Assembly: GCF_014084105.1 (NCBI RefSeq)
Contig: NZ_CP048289.1
Coordinates: 6,705,922-6,769,921, forward strand
Source of the DNA: Streptacidiphilus sp. P02-A3a
Lineage (GTDB): Bacteria > Actinomycetota > Actinomycetes > Streptomycetales > Streptomycetaceae
Length of the DNA stretch: 64,000 bases
Direction: 5' to 3'
In this document: positions 44,851 through 53,675 of the stretch, piece after piece
How positions within the stretch are numbered: position 1 is the first letter of the stretch
Layout of the letters: each line of letters starts with the position of its first letter
Made by a program: the position numbers and the translations under genes
Notes under the pieces: generated by a model
Told to the model about the DNA's origin: nothing
Databases searched by the model: none
The model's input: only the letters and a program-made list of their open reading frames with translations

Positions 44851-46056
44851 ATGACTGGAAACACCGATGTGGTCGTGATCGGCGGCGGGTACGCGGGCGT
44901 GATGGCGGCCAATCGCCTGATGCAGCGCGACGACGTGACCGTGACCCTGATCAACCCGCGCCCGTCCTTCGTGCATCGGATCCGGCTGCACCAACTCGTG
45001 GGCGGCTCCGGCGGGGCGGTCGTCGACTACGGCGAAGTCCTGGGCGACCGCGTCCGGTTGGTGGTCGACAGCGTGACCCGGATCGACGCGGCGGCGGCCG
45101 ACGTGACGTTGGCGTCCGGCGGCACGGTCGACTACGACTACCTGATCTACGCGGCGGGCAGTGGCAGCGCCGATCCGCGCGTCCCCGGGGCGGCCGAGTT
45201 CGCCTACCCGATCGCCGACCTGGAGGAGGCGGTGCGGCTGCGCCCGGTCCTTGACGCCGCGCCCGCGCAGGCCGCCGTGACGGTGGTCGGAGCGGGTCCG
45301 ACCGGGATCGAGACCGCCGCCGAACTGGCCGAGGCGGGACGCTCGGTGACCCTGCTCTGCGGAGGGGTACTCGGCCCGTACCTGCACGCGCGGGGTCGGC
45401 GCTCGGTCGCCAAGCGGCTGGCCAGGCTCGGGGTGACCGTACTCGACGGCCCCGGTACCCGGGTGACGGCGGTGACCCGCGACGCCGTGCGGCTCGCCGA
45501 CGGCCGCGAGCTGCCGAGCACGGTGACCATCTGGACCGCCGGATTCGCCGTGCCCGACCTGGCCGTGCGCAGCGGACTGAGCACCGACGCGCTGGGGCGC
45601 GTGCTCACCGACGAGACCCTGACCAGCGTGGACGACGTGCGCATCGTCGCGGCCGGGGACTCGGCGGCACCATCGGGCCTGCCGCTGCGGATGAGCTGCC
45701 AGGCCGCGATGCCCATGGGCGCGCGGGCCGCCGACACGGTGCTCAGCCGGATCGCGGGTGAGCGGCCCGCGCCCCTGAACCAGCCGTTCGGCGCCCAGTG
45801 CCTCAGCCTGGGCCGACGCTCCGGCATCTTCCAGTTCGCCCGCAACGACGTCGCGGTGTGGTTCAACATCGACGGCCGCCCGGGCGCGAAGCTCAAGGAG
45901 CTCGTGTGCAAGAGCGTCGTCAAGCACATGGCCGGCGAGGCCGCCAAGCCCGGTGCCTACCGGCTGCACCTCATGTCCGGGGGCACCAAGCGCCGCCGGC
46001 TGCTCCAGGTCGAGCCCGGCGAGGCGCCGGCCGCCGCCGAACGGGCGGCGTCGTGA
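44851..46056 (+). CDS. NDH-2-like NAD(P)/FAD oxidoreductase
   Basis: A 401-aa two-dinucleotide-binding flavoprotein of the type II NADH dehydrogenase/AIF-like group. The FAD fingerprint VVVIGGGYAGVMAANRL lies at residues 6-22, and the NAD(P) fingerprint VTVVGAGPTGIETAAELAEAG at about 147-167 (partial quote). The FAD-contacting GD of VAAGDSAAP follows near 270. No C-terminal membrane helix is obvious. ATG 44851 follows GGGGAGACAGC. It is preceded by an ECF41-type promoter and followed by the ECF41 gene, the usual oxidoreductase/ECF41 pairing. Likely a stress-related quinone or disulfide reductase. Confidence 0.88.
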   Translation: MTGNTDVVVIGGGYAGVMAANRLMQRDDVTVTLINPRPSFVHRIRLHQLVGGSGGAVVDYGEVLGDRVRLVVDSVTRIDAAAADVTLASGGTVDYDYLIYAAGSGSADPRVPGAAEFAYPIADLEEAVRLRPVLDAAPAQAAVTVVGAGPTGIETAAELAEAGRSVTLLCGGVLGPYLHARGRRSVAKRLARLGVTVLDGPGTRVTAVTRDAVRLADGRELPSTVTIWTAGFAVPDLAVRSGLSTDALGRVLTDETLTSVDDVRIVAAGDSAAPSGLPLRMSCQAAMPMGARAADTVLSRIAGERPAPLNQPFGAQCLSLGRRSGIFQFARNDVAVWFNIDGRPGAKLKELVCKSVVKHMAGEAAKPGAYRLHLMSGGTKRRRLLQVEPGEAPAAAERAAS

Positions 46057-46138
46057 GGTGCGCCGGGTGGGGTCCTACGCTCGACCTCACCGACCGCCGG
46101 GTCGGACGAACGACCACCGACGCAAGGGGGATCGTGCT

Positions 46139-47116
46139 GTGGACGCACACCTGAACACCGCCGGGGACCAGGGTCTTCCGCGGCCCCGGGAGGGCCGGGA
46201 GGGCCGGGAGGGCCGGGACATCAGCGAGCACCCCGCCGACGAGGCGACCGAGAGCTTCGTCACCCACCGCAACCTGCTCTTCACCGTCGCCTACGAGATG
46301 CTCGGATCGGCGGCCGACGCCGAGGACGTGCTCCAGGAGACCTGGCTGCGCTGGGTCACGGTCGATCTGGAGCAGGTCCGCGACCCGCGCGCCTACCTGG
46401 TCCGGATCACCACCCGCGAGGCACTCAACCGGCTGCGCAGCATGAAGCGCCGGAAGGAGGCGTACGTCGGCCCCTGGCTGCCCGAGCCGATGCTCACCGC
46501 GCCGGACGTGGCCGAGGACGTGGAGCTCGCCGAGAGCGTCTCCATGGCGATGATGCTTGTCCTCGAAACCCTGTCGCCGACCGAGCGCGCCGTCTTCGTC
46601 CTGCGCGAGGCCTTCGGTGTCGACTACGACGAGATCGCGGCCGCCATCGACAAGAGCCTGGTGGCCGTCCGCCAGATCGCGCACCGGGCCCGTCGGCACG
46701 TCGAGGCCCGCCGCCCGCGCCAGGTGGCCTCCGCCCGGGAGACCCGGGCGGCCGTGGAGTCGTTGCGGCGGGCACTCGAAACCGGGGACCTCCAGGGGCT
46801 GCTGCGGGTGCTCGCCCCCGAGGTCGTCTACATGGGCGACGGCGGCGGACTCAAGTACGCCGCCCCGCGGCCGATCGTCGGCGCCGACAAGGTGGCCCGC
46901 CTGATCATCGGCGGAACCAGCAGGACCGCGCACACGATCGCCCTCGGCCCCACCGTGGTCAACGGCAACCCGGCCCTCCTGGTCCACCTGGACGGGGAGT
47001 TGGACGGCATCATGGCGATCCGGGTCGAGGACGCCCGCATCACCGGCCTGTACTTCGTCCGCAACCCGGAGAAGCTGTCCCACATCGAATCCGAGGTGCC
47101 GCTCACCAGGCAGTGA
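46139..47116 (+). CDS. ECF41-family sigma factor with SnoaL-like C-terminal domain
   Basis: A 325-aa ECF sigma factor. Sigma-2 begins at FVTHRNLLFTVAYEMLGSAADAEDVLQETWLRW. Sigma-4 contains LSPTERAVFVLREAFGVDYDEIAAAI. The linker motif WLPEP and the C-terminal DGGG motif in an NTF2/SnoaL-like domain (about 195-325) are hallmarks of ECF41, in which the C-terminal domain tunes activity in place of an anti-sigma factor. GTG 46139 is chosen for its GGGGG upstream. The N-terminal extension has a REG triplet from a 9-bp tandem repeat (46188-46214). Its target promoter type occurs at 44753-44779. Confidence 0.93.
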   Translation: MDAHLNTAGDQGLPRPREGREGREGRDISEHPADEATESFVTHRNLLFTVAYEMLGSAADAEDVLQETWLRWVTVDLEQVRDPRAYLVRITTREALNRLRSMKRRKEAYVGPWLPEPMLTAPDVAEDVELAESVSMAMMLVLETLSPTERAVFVLREAFGVDYDEIAAAIDKSLVAVRQIAHRARRHVEARRPRQVASARETRAAVESLRRALETGDLQGLLRVLAPEVVYMGDGGGLKYAAPRPIVGADKVARLIIGGTSRTAHTIALGPTVVNGNPALLVHLDGELDGIMAIRVEDARITGLYFVRNPEKLSHIESEVPLTRQ

Positions 47117-47138
47117 ACCCCTCGCCCGCCCGGCGGCG

Positions 47139-48293
47139 TCACCGTGTCGCGGCGGCTCCGTAGAGGGCGCGGATCAGGCGGTCGTTCTCCGGACCGGCGG
47201 CGGCGGGGAAGGGGGTCCGCCGCCGGGTGTAGCCGTAGGCGATGCCGTTGCGCGGGTCGGCGAAGGCCTGCTGGCCCCCCGCGCCGCTGTGGCCGAACGA
47301 GCCCTGGCCGAGCTGCGGGTAGTACTCGGCGGTGGCGTGGAACCCGACGGTGAACGCCTTCCGCGCACCGAGGACCAGGTCGTGGCCGATGGACTGGATC
47401 TGCCCGACCACCGCGAGCGTCTCCGGCTTGAGCAGCGGAGCCGCGCCGTCCACCGAACCCGTCGCGACCGCGTACATCCGGGCCAGTCCGCGGGCCGAGG
47501 CCACCCCACCGAACGAGGCCGTCCCCGAGGCGCGGACCACCTGGAAGTTCGGCAGCTCCCACACCCCCGGGTTCTGCGGATGGTTGCGGTTGAAGGCGAT
47601 GCCGGACAGGCTGTTCGGACCGCTCGCGGACGCCGCCGCCGCGGCCAGCCGCTCGGGAGTCGCCAGCATCGGCTGGGCACTGAGGAACCGCGACTCCTGC
47701 TCGCGCGGCAGTCCGAGGTGGAAATCGACCCCGTGGGCGTCGCGCACCCGCTCGGCGAACAACTCCTGGACGCCGCGGCCGGTGGCGCGCCGCACCACCT
47801 CGCCGCTGAGCGCGCCCATCACCAGCGCGTGGTAGCCGAACGCGGTACCCGGCCGCCAGTACGGCCGTTGCGCGCCGAGGCGCTCGGCCACGTTCCGGTC
47901 GTCGGCGAGCTCCTCGATCGTGAACCCGGTGTCCGCGCCGACCAGGCCGGCCCGGTGCGCCAGCAGTTCGCGCAGCAGCACGTCCCCCTTGCCCTCCACC
48001 GCGAACTGCGGCCAGTAGTGGCTGACCTTCTGCTCCAGGTCCAGCACGCCTTCCTGGACCAGTGACGCGACGACGAGGTGCGCGGCGCCCTTGGACGCGG
48101 AGTACGCGCCGAATAGCGAGTCCGCGGTGGTCCCCGGGCCCGTCCACAGGTCGACGACCCGTTCCCCGTGCCGGTAGGCCACCAGCTGCGCGGCGTGGTC
48201 GCCGCCCTCCCCGGCCGCGACCGCGGCGAACTCCGCACGGACCGGCTCGAACCCGTCGGCCACTGTGCCCCGCACCACGTTCTCGTCCTTCAT
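47139..48293 (-). CDS. Class C beta-lactamase-fold serine hydrolase
   Basis: A 384-aa EstB/penicillin-binding-like serine hydrolase. The catalytic SxxK is SASK (about residues 65-68), the second motif is Tyr-based GYHALVMG (near 152), and the third is GHSGAGG (near 341), in place of KTG. No signal peptide, so it is probably a cytosolic esterase rather than a true beta-lactamase. It is divergent from a TetR gene at 48416 with a palindrome between them, so it is probably TetR-repressed. Confidence 0.9.
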   Translation of the reverse strand: MKDENVVRGTVADGFEPVRAEFAAVAAGEGGDHAAQLVAYRHGERVVDLWTGPGTTADSLFGAYSASKGAAHLVVASLVQEGVLDLEQKVSHYWPQFAVEGKGDVLLRELLAHRAGLVGADTGFTIEELADDRNVAERLGAQRPYWRPGTAFGYHALVMGALSGEVVRRATGRGVQELFAERVRDAHGVDFHLGLPREQESRFLSAQPMLATPERLAAAAASASGPNSLSGIAFNRNHPQNPGVWELPNFQVVRASGTASFGGVASARGLARMYAVATGSVDGAAPLLKPETLAVVGQIQSIGHDLVLGARKAFTVGFHATAEYYPQLGQGSFGHSGAGGQQAFADPRNGIAYGYTRRRTPFPAAAGPENDRLIRALYGAAATR

Positions 48294-48322
48294 CGCTTCC
48301 TCCCGGCTCCGGCATCATTAGC

Positions 48323-48334
48323 TACCAATGGTTA
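48323..48334. promoter_or_regulatory. Candidate TetR operator
   Basis: T-ACCA-A-TGGT-TA palindrome in an AT-richer island between the divergent hydrolase (48293) and TetR (48416) genes. A TATAGT -10-like hexamer at 48403-48408 lies 7 bp before the TetR ATG, which suggests a leaderless transcript. Confidence 0.45.
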
Positions 48335-48415
48335 CTTATTTTTCCCCGCCGGTCCAGCCCTGGACGGAACCTTCGTCAAGGACCCCGGCGGCGGCGGTCT
48401 CGTATAGTCCTGGCC

Positions 48416-48997
48416 ATGGCCGATGCCCCGACAACCCGATCACGCCGGGGACGCCCCGCGCAGATCAGCCGCGAGCTGATCGTCGACGCCGCCATCAGTA
48501 CCGGGAACCTCGACACCCTGACCATGCGCGAGCTCGCCGCCCGGCTGGGGGTCACCCACGCCGCGCTCTACCGCTGGGTGAAAAACCGCGACCAGCTGTT
48601 CGACCTCGTCAACGAGGTCATGGTCGAACGCGTCCTGCCCGCCGAGGGCCCGTCGGACCGCGACTGGCGGCCCTGGCTCGCGCACCTCGGCTGGGGCATG
48701 CACGACCGCTTCCTGGCCCTACCCGGCTACGCCACCCGCATCTCGCGGCCGCACCGCCACACCACCGGGACCTTCGGGCGCCTCCGCGCCAGCGTCATCA
48801 GCGCGTTCACCGACGCCGGGGTCTCCCCCCACCTCGCCGAACAGAGCTGGTACATCTTCATCACGTCCATCGTGAGCTGGCTCGCCGTCCAGGAGCACCC
48901 GCTCGACCTGGGCGACAGCACCCCCCGCTTCGAACTGTTCCTCGACACGCTGCTGCGCGGCCTGCCCGCGCAGGAACCCGGCGCCGGGCGGGACTAG
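48416..48997 (+). CDS. TetR-family repressor
   Basis: A 193-aa TetR regulator. The N-terminal HTH reads TRSRRGRPAQISRELIVDAA then MRELAARLGVTHAALYRWVKNRDQLFDLV (first ~60 residues), similar to the TetR proper class with a Trp before Lys-Asn. The ligand domain contains an HRHTTGTFGRLRASVISAF helix. It probably controls itself and the divergent serine hydrolase. Confidence 0.9.
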   Translation: MADAPTTRSRRGRPAQISRELIVDAAISTGNLDTLTMRELAARLGVTHAALYRWVKNRDQLFDLVNEVMVERVLPAEGPSDRDWRPWLAHLGWGMHDRFLALPGYATRISRPHRHTTGTFGRLRASVISAFTDAGVSPHLAEQSWYIFITSIVSWLAVQEHPLDLGDSTPRFELFLDTLLRGLPAQEPGAGRD

Positions 48998-49048
48998 GGC
49001 CGGTCCCCACGACCCCACGGGTGCTCGACCGTCGAGCGCGACCGCGGC

Positions 49049-49846
49049 CTAGTCGGCCTGGAGAACGAAGAACAGGAAGGACAGGAAGCGCGGCTTGGCC
49101 GCGATCACCTCGGGGAAGAGCTCGCGGGCGGCCGGGTCGGGCTCCGGTTCGCTGATGACCGCTATCCGGAAGCCCGCCGAGGTGAACGCCTCGATCATCG
49201 CGTGCAGCGGCCTGTGCCAGAAGCTCACCGGGGTGCTCTGGTCGCCGAAGGTCCACTCCTCGATCCAGTTGGTGGTGTCGAAGTACTTGTACTCCGCCGC
49301 CCGACCGGCCTCGCGGTGCATGAGGTGGATGGCGAAGGGATGGTCGACGGACGCGATCAGCCGACCGCCGGGCTTCAGTACCCGCCGCAGCTCGGCCAGC
49401 GCCGGTCCCCAGTCCTCCAGGTAGTGCAGCACCAGGGCCGCGACGACATCGTCGAACGTGTCGTCAGGGTAGGGAAGCGGACTGCCCAGGTCGGCCACCC
49501 GCAGGTCGGCGCCGTCGCCGAGCCGCCGCCGGGCCAGCTCCACCATCCCGGCGCTCGCGTCGAAACCGCTCACCACGGCGCCGCGGTCGCGCAGCCCCGC
49601 GAACAGCGGCCCGGAGCCGCACCCGGCGTCGAGGATCCGGCGGCCCGCCACCTCCCCGGCGAGGGCCAGCATCGCGGGCCGCTGGTAGTAGCCGTTGATG
49701 AGGTTGTCCTCGTTCTCGGCCGTGTACGCCTCGGCGAAGCTGTCGTAGGCGTTGACCTTCGGCGGATCCACAGTCACCGCGGCCGATGAGGTGGGCCCGG
49801 TGGAGCTCGCGTGCTCGTGCTGCCCGTGCTGCTCGTCAGAAGTCAT
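49049..49846 (-). CDS. Class I SAM-dependent methyltransferase
   Basis: A 265-aa Rossmann methyltransferase. Motif I is ILDAGCGSGPLFAGL (about 71-85), the acidic loop is SGFDASAGMVELARRRL, motif II/post-II is FDDVVAALVLHYLEDW, and motif III is LKPGGRLIASVDHPF. A hydrophilic His/Ser-rich N-terminal 30 residues precedes the fold. ATG 49846 is the best start, as the longer frame upstream lacks family features. UbiE/BioC-like small-molecule methylation is expected; the substrate is unknown. Confidence 0.88.
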   Translation of the reverse strand: MTSDEQHGQHEHASSTGPTSSAAVTVDPPKVNAYDSFAEAYTAENEDNLINGYYQRPAMLALAGEVAGRRILDAGCGSGPLFAGLRDRGAVVSGFDASAGMVELARRRLGDGADLRVADLGSPLPYPDDTFDDVVAALVLHYLEDWGPALAELRRVLKPGGRLIASVDHPFAIHLMHREAGRAAEYKYFDTTNWIEEWTFGDQSTPVSFWHRPLHAMIEAFTSAGFRIAVISEPEPDPAARELFPEVIAAKPRFLSFLFFVLQAD

Positions 49847-50239
49847 GGAGCGGGAGACGCGTGCCGTACGGGTACGGTTCCTGGCCCCACCAGCAACAGT
49901 TGAGGTTCCGGGCCGAACGGTGCCGTCCCCGAGCGGTGGCCGTGGCCCCGGGCCGAGGGGATCCTCAGCCACCCGCCAGGGCGGCTTCGCGACGATGCGC
50001 CTCCAGGTCCCGGCGGAATCGGCGCCTGGCCAGCTGCCGTCGGAGCGGCCCGATCCCGTCGGGCGCCGATCCGCCGGCTCGGTCGGCGTGGGCACAGGAT
50101 ACGGACCCGCCGCGCCGCCCGGTCAGCCGCCCGGTCCACCTGCGGGCGGCGGAGGCGATAGGCTTGCAAGAGATCTACCCGGAAACATTCTTGGCACCTC
50201 CTGTTCCGTGACCGGGACGAGCCGCCCGAGGGAACCCAG
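49847..50239. other. Intergenic region between methyltransferase and MarR genes
   Basis: A 393-bp divergent gap. The CTTGCAAG palindrome at 50163-50170, 70 bp before the MarR start, is a plausible MarR half-operator. GAGGGAACCC precedes the MarR ATG. I see no convincing gene in the rest. Confidence 0.4.
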
Positions 50240-50734
50240 ATGAGCAACCCGCCGAAGACCCGCCGCGCTTCGCCGAGCCGGGCCGTGGACGACGGCCGAC
50301 GCCGGCGGTACTTCGCGAAACTGGCCCTGGACCGGCCGGACGTCGGCCTCTGCCGGGCGACCACGGTGGTGGCCCGCGCCATCGACGCGGAGCTGACCGG
50401 CTACGACGTCTCGGCGGCCCAGCACCTGGTACTCAAGATGCTCGACGATGTCGGCCCGTGCTCGCAGCAGGAGCTGAGCGAGCAGTTGCGCATCGACCGC
50501 AGCGTGATGGTCGGCTGCATCGACGGGCTGGAGGACTCGGGCCTGGTCCGCCGCGAACGGCATCCCAAGGACCGCCGGGCCAATGTCATCATTCCCACGC
50601 CGGAGGGGCTCGACGCCCTGGCCGAGGTCGAGAGCGGGGTGCCGGGCTTCCTGGACCGCGCCTTCCAGGCGCTGACCCCGGCGGAGCGCAGGACCCTGGC
50701 CCGGCTGATGGTCAAGATCCTCGACGTGGCGTGA
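50240..50734 (+). CDS. MarR-family regulator
   Basis: A 164-aa winged-helix regulator. The recognition region reads CSQQELSEQLRIDRSVMVGCIDGLEDSGLVRRERHPKDRRANVIIPT (about residues 75-120), with the usual DxRA wing. It faces a nitroreductase gene tail to tail (37 bp apart) and may sense electrophiles or phenolics. Confidence 0.92.
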   Translation: MSNPPKTRRASPSRAVDDGRRRRYFAKLALDRPDVGLCRATTVVARAIDAELTGYDVSAAQHLVLKMLDDVGPCSQQELSEQLRIDRSVMVGCIDGLEDSGLVRRERHPKDRRANVIIPTPEGLDALAEVESGVPGFLDRAFQALTPAERRTLARLMVKILDVA

Positions 50735-50771
50735 GCGGCGGCGCTCCCGGCCGCGAAGGTCCGCGGGCGGG

Positions 50772-51422
50772 CTACCAGCGGTCCCAGTGCGCCACCTCGT
50801 CGGCCGCGACCCGCGGCCCGGGCCGGAAGTCCGTCCCGATGCTGTGGGCCACCGGGATCAGCGCGGTCTGGACGACCGTGTCGTAGGGGATGCCGAGCAG
50901 TCGCGCGGCCTCACGCTCGTACTGGAGGTGGGGGGTGGTCCAGACGGTGCCCAGCCCGCGCGAGCGCGCCGCGAGCATGAACTGCCAGACCGCGGGGAAG
51001 ATCGAGCCGTAGATGTTGGCCCGGCGCACCGGCCAGTCCAACTCCCGCCGGTCGCCCACCCGCACGCACGGCACCAGCAGCACCGGAACCTCGTGCAGGT
51101 GCTCGAACAGGTGCTGCGCGCCGTCGGCGATCCTGCCCCATCCCTGGGCGCTGCCCCGGTTGACGAGTTCGCCCCCCGACGCGGCCTCACGCGGGCTGGT
51201 CAGACCCGCCCGGTACAGGTCGGCCAGCGCCGCGCGCCGGTGCGGGTCGGTCACGAACACGAAGTCCCAGTGCTGCCGGTTGCGGCCGGTGGGCGCCTGG
51301 GTGGCGATGGCGAGGCATTCCTTGATGACCTCGCGGTCCACCGGGCGCGTCAGGTCCAGGCGCTTGCGGACGGCACGGGTCGTGGTGAGCAGTTCGTCGA
51401 CTGACAGGTCGAGTGGAGGCAT
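50772..51422 (-). CDS. Nitroreductase-family flavoprotein
   Basis: A 216-aa FMN-dependent nitroreductase. N-terminal TTRAVRKRLDLTRPV and APTGRNRQHWDFVFV (about 43-57) are FMN-phosphate and ring contacts, and the late RGLGTVWTT is a standard strand-helix. It probably reduces nitro groups, quinones or enones with NAD(P)H. The upstream AT-richer region (51560-51640) is its likely promoter. Confidence 0.9.
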   Translation of the reverse strand: MPPLDLSVDELLTTTRAVRKRLDLTRPVDREVIKECLAIATQAPTGRNRQHWDFVFVTDPHRRAALADLYRAGLTSPREAASGGELVNRGSAQGWGRIADGAQHLFEHLHEVPVLLVPCVRVGDRRELDWPVRRANIYGSIFPAVWQFMLAARSRGLGTVWTTPHLQYEREAARLLGIPYDTVVQTALIPVAHSIGTDFRPGPRVAADEVAHWDRW

Positions 51423-51676
51423 GACGCTCGGGCACCTTTCGCCGGGTTGAGTGCGGTGGTGACGCCAACTCGGCCCGAGGGATCCGCATTTGTGTCCGGA
51501 TCACCTGGTTCTTCCGCGGCTCCTGGCCCGCCGACCAGAACGAACTGCCCTGCGCGGAAGGAGAGCTGACGTTTCCATCGGCAAGCATACAGTTGGAAGC
51601 AAGATAGTTTCACTGCTACGTTTATGTGCCGGTAGCCGAGACGCAGACCATGTCTGCCGCAGGGAACGGTGGGACG

Positions 51677-51763
51677 ATGACGGAACAGCGAGCACGGGCC
51701 TCCGGGCCCGCCTCAGGGACGAGCACCCGCGACTTCCTCGCGGTCGTTGGCGAGCCCGCGTGA
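51677..51763 (+). CDS. Possible 28-aa leader peptide coupled to SGNH hydrolase gene
   Basis: A short ATG frame whose TGA overlaps the GTG start of the SGNH hydrolase gene (GTGA at 51760-51763). The overlap is the same kind that couples other genes in this window. The peptide (RARASGPASGTSTRDFLAVV as core) has no recognised family. It could serve only to deliver ribosomes to the next gene, or be chance in a high-G+C frame. Confidence 0.35.
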   Translation: MTEQRARASGPASGTSTRDFLAVVGEPA

Positions 51764-52818
51764 ACGGGCGGCCCGCGGTGGCGCCGGGCGCGGGACCGGT
51801 GCGCTGGCTCGCCCCCCAGGACCCGGGGCTGTCCTGGGACGGGACCCTGGAGCTGGAGCGGGTCGCGGACGGTTGGCTGCCCCGGCGGTTCCCGGGACGG
51901 CGAGTGGCCACCACCTCATCCGAGGGGTTCGCGAACCTGGCCGCGATGGCCGCCGGTGTCAGGTTCGCGGTGCGCACCGACGCCGAGGAGTTGCTCCTGC
52001 GGCTGAACGCGGCCCCCGGCGGCGCGCCGCTGGACGTCCGGGTCGACGGAGCACCGGCGCACCGGGCCACGCTCGCGGGCGAGTGCGAGCTCGTGGTCCC
52101 GCTCGCGCCGCCCGGCACCCGGCCCGTCCGGCCCGCGCCCCGCCATGTCGAGGTGTGGCTGCCGCACCTGGGCCACACCCGGGTGCGGGGGGTCGGGTTC
52201 CGCGGGCACCGCACCCTGGCACCCGCCGACCGCACCGGACCACGCTGGGTGACCTACGGAAGCTCGATCACCCACAGCATGTTCGCCTCGGGCCCCTCGG
52301 AGACCTGGACCGCGCTGGTCGCCGCCGGGAACGGCTGGCGGCTGCACAACCTCGGCTTCGCCGGGGAGGCCCACCTGGACCCGGTGGTCGCCCGGACCAT
52401 CCGGGCGCTGCCCGCCGACCTGGTCTCGCTGGAGCTGGGGATCAACGTCTACCTGCGTGAGAGCTTCTCCGCCCGCAGTTGGATCCCGGCCGTGTGCGGC
52501 TTCATCGAGACCATCCGCGAGGGCCACCCGGACCTGCCGCTCGCCGTCATCACGCCACTGTCCTCGCCCACCCGCGAGCACGCCCCCAACCGGGTCGGCC
52601 TCACCCTGGCCCAGGTCCGCGAGCACACCGCGGCCGCCGTGCGGATACTGGACCGGCTCGGCGACAAGCACCTGCACATCCTGGACGGGCTGTCGCTGGT
52701 CCCCACCGACGAGGCCGCCGACCTGCTCGCCGACGGCCTGCACCCCACCCCCGAGGGCGAACACGTCCTGGCCGAAAGGATCGCCCCCGCCCTCCGCTCC
52801 CTCCTCCCGCCGCCATGA
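51760..52818 (+). CDS. SGNH/GDSL-family hydrolase
   Basis: A 352-aa hydrolase with an N-terminal beta-rich carbohydrate-esterase-like domain (about 1-155) and a C-terminal SGNH domain. Block I is YGSSITHS with the nucleophilic Ser near residue 168, the Asn block is LELGINVY, and block V is DGLHPT with the Asp-His dyad. No signal peptide is seen. GTG 51760 is chosen because it is coupled to the short upstream frame; other starts are possible. Likely an acetyl- or acylesterase on sugars or small molecules. Confidence 0.82.
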   Translation: MNGRPAVAPGAGPVRWLAPQDPGLSWDGTLELERVADGWLPRRFPGRRVATTSSEGFANLAAMAAGVRFAVRTDAEELLLRLNAAPGGAPLDVRVDGAPAHRATLAGECELVVPLAPPGTRPVRPAPRHVEVWLPHLGHTRVRGVGFRGHRTLAPADRTGPRWVTYGSSITHSMFASGPSETWTALVAAGNGWRLHNLGFAGEAHLDPVVARTIRALPADLVSLELGINVYLRESFSARSWIPAVCGFIETIREGHPDLPLAVITPLSSPTREHAPNRVGLTLAQVREHTAAAVRILDRLGDKHLHILDGLSLVPTDEAADLLADGLHPTPEGEHVLAERIAPALRSLLPPP

Positions 52819-52846
52819 CCCGAACCCGCAGCGCGGCCGACCGGGG

Positions 52847-52898
52847 CCGCCCCGATCGGGTGGTACCGGGGGTGCTGGTACCGGCGCGATCGGGGCGG
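52847..52898 (+). terminator. Long imperfect hairpin after SGNH hydrolase gene
   Basis: Outer 12-bp arms CCGCCCCGATCG (52847-52858) and complement (52887-52898), with inner GGTACC arms (52862-52867 and 52877-52882). It lies between convergent genes. Confidence 0.6.
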
Positions 52899-52952
52899 TG
52901 GGGTGGCTGGTGAGTGGTGCCTACCGGCGGTTGCCGGGCGGGCGGGCGGGCC

Positions 52953-53675
52953 TCACTTCAGGTGGCGGCCGAAGAAGCGGTCCCCGTCCTCCTTCTCGAA
53001 CCACGGGGTGCCGGTATGGCCGCCCAGGTTGGCGTGCAGCGTCTTCTGCTCGGAGCCGAAGGCGTCGAACAGGTCCAGGGCCCGCTGCCGGGGGTTCCCC
53101 TCGTCGTCCCACTGCAACAGGAACAGCAGCGGGACGGTGACCTGCCGGGCCTCCTCGCGCTGGGCCACCGGCACGTAGCCACCGGCGAAGAACCCGGCGG
53201 CCGCGATGCGCGGCTCGGCCACCGCCAGCCGAATACCGACGGCGGTCCACCCCGAGTACCCGACCGGGCCGTCGATCCCGGGCAGCGCGAGGAGGGCGTC
53301 CAGGGCGGTCCGCCATTCCGGGACCGCGTTCTCGACCAGCGGGCCGATGAAGGACTCGAAGATCTCGTCGACCGGCTCGCCGGCCTGCATCGCCCGGCGG
53401 AGGTCGGCGCGGGCCTGCTCGGCGGCGGCGGAACGGGGCCGCCCACCGCACCCGGCGGCGTCGATGCTGGCCACCGCGTAGCCCTGCGCCGCGGAGTGCC
53501 GGGCCCGGGCCACCAGCCGGGGTTCCCCCTTGGGCAGGCCGTTGTTGTGGGCCATCAGGATCAGCGGGACCGGCGTGGTGGATTCGGGCGTCCACAGCGT
53601 GCCGGGGATCTCGCCGAGGGTGAATTCGCGTTCGAGGACGCCGTCGTCGAGACGCCGCTCGGAAATGAACTGCAT
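52953..53675 (-). CDS. Alpha/beta hydrolase (dienelactone-hydrolase/esterase-like)
   Basis: A 240-aa alpha/beta hydrolase. The oxyanion strand is LILMAHNNGLPKG, the nucleophile region is GPVGYSGWTAVG (Ser in a GYSGW elbow rather than the common GxSxG), then LLFLLQWDDEGNPRQRAL (acid) and LHANLGGHTG (His). The altered elbow may change activity. An upstream short frame with a strong ribosome site (53721-53774) may be a leader. Confidence 0.8.
   Translation of the reverse strand: MQFISERRLDDGVLEREFTLGEIPGTLWTPESTTPVPLILMAHNNGLPKGEPRLVARARHSAAQGYAVASIDAAGCGGRPRSAAAEQARADLRRAMQAGEPVDEIFESFIGPLVENAVPEWRTALDALLALPGIDGPVGYSGWTAVGIRLAVAEPRIAAAGFFAGGYVPVAQREEARQVTVPLLFLLQWDDEGNPRQRALDLFDAFGSEQKTLHANLGGHTGTPWFEKEDGDRFFGRHLK

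Noticed and set aside
47139-48293. Antibiotic-resistance beta-lactamase
   Set aside because: No secretion signal, and the third motif is HSG-like rather than KTG; an EstB-type esterase is more likely.
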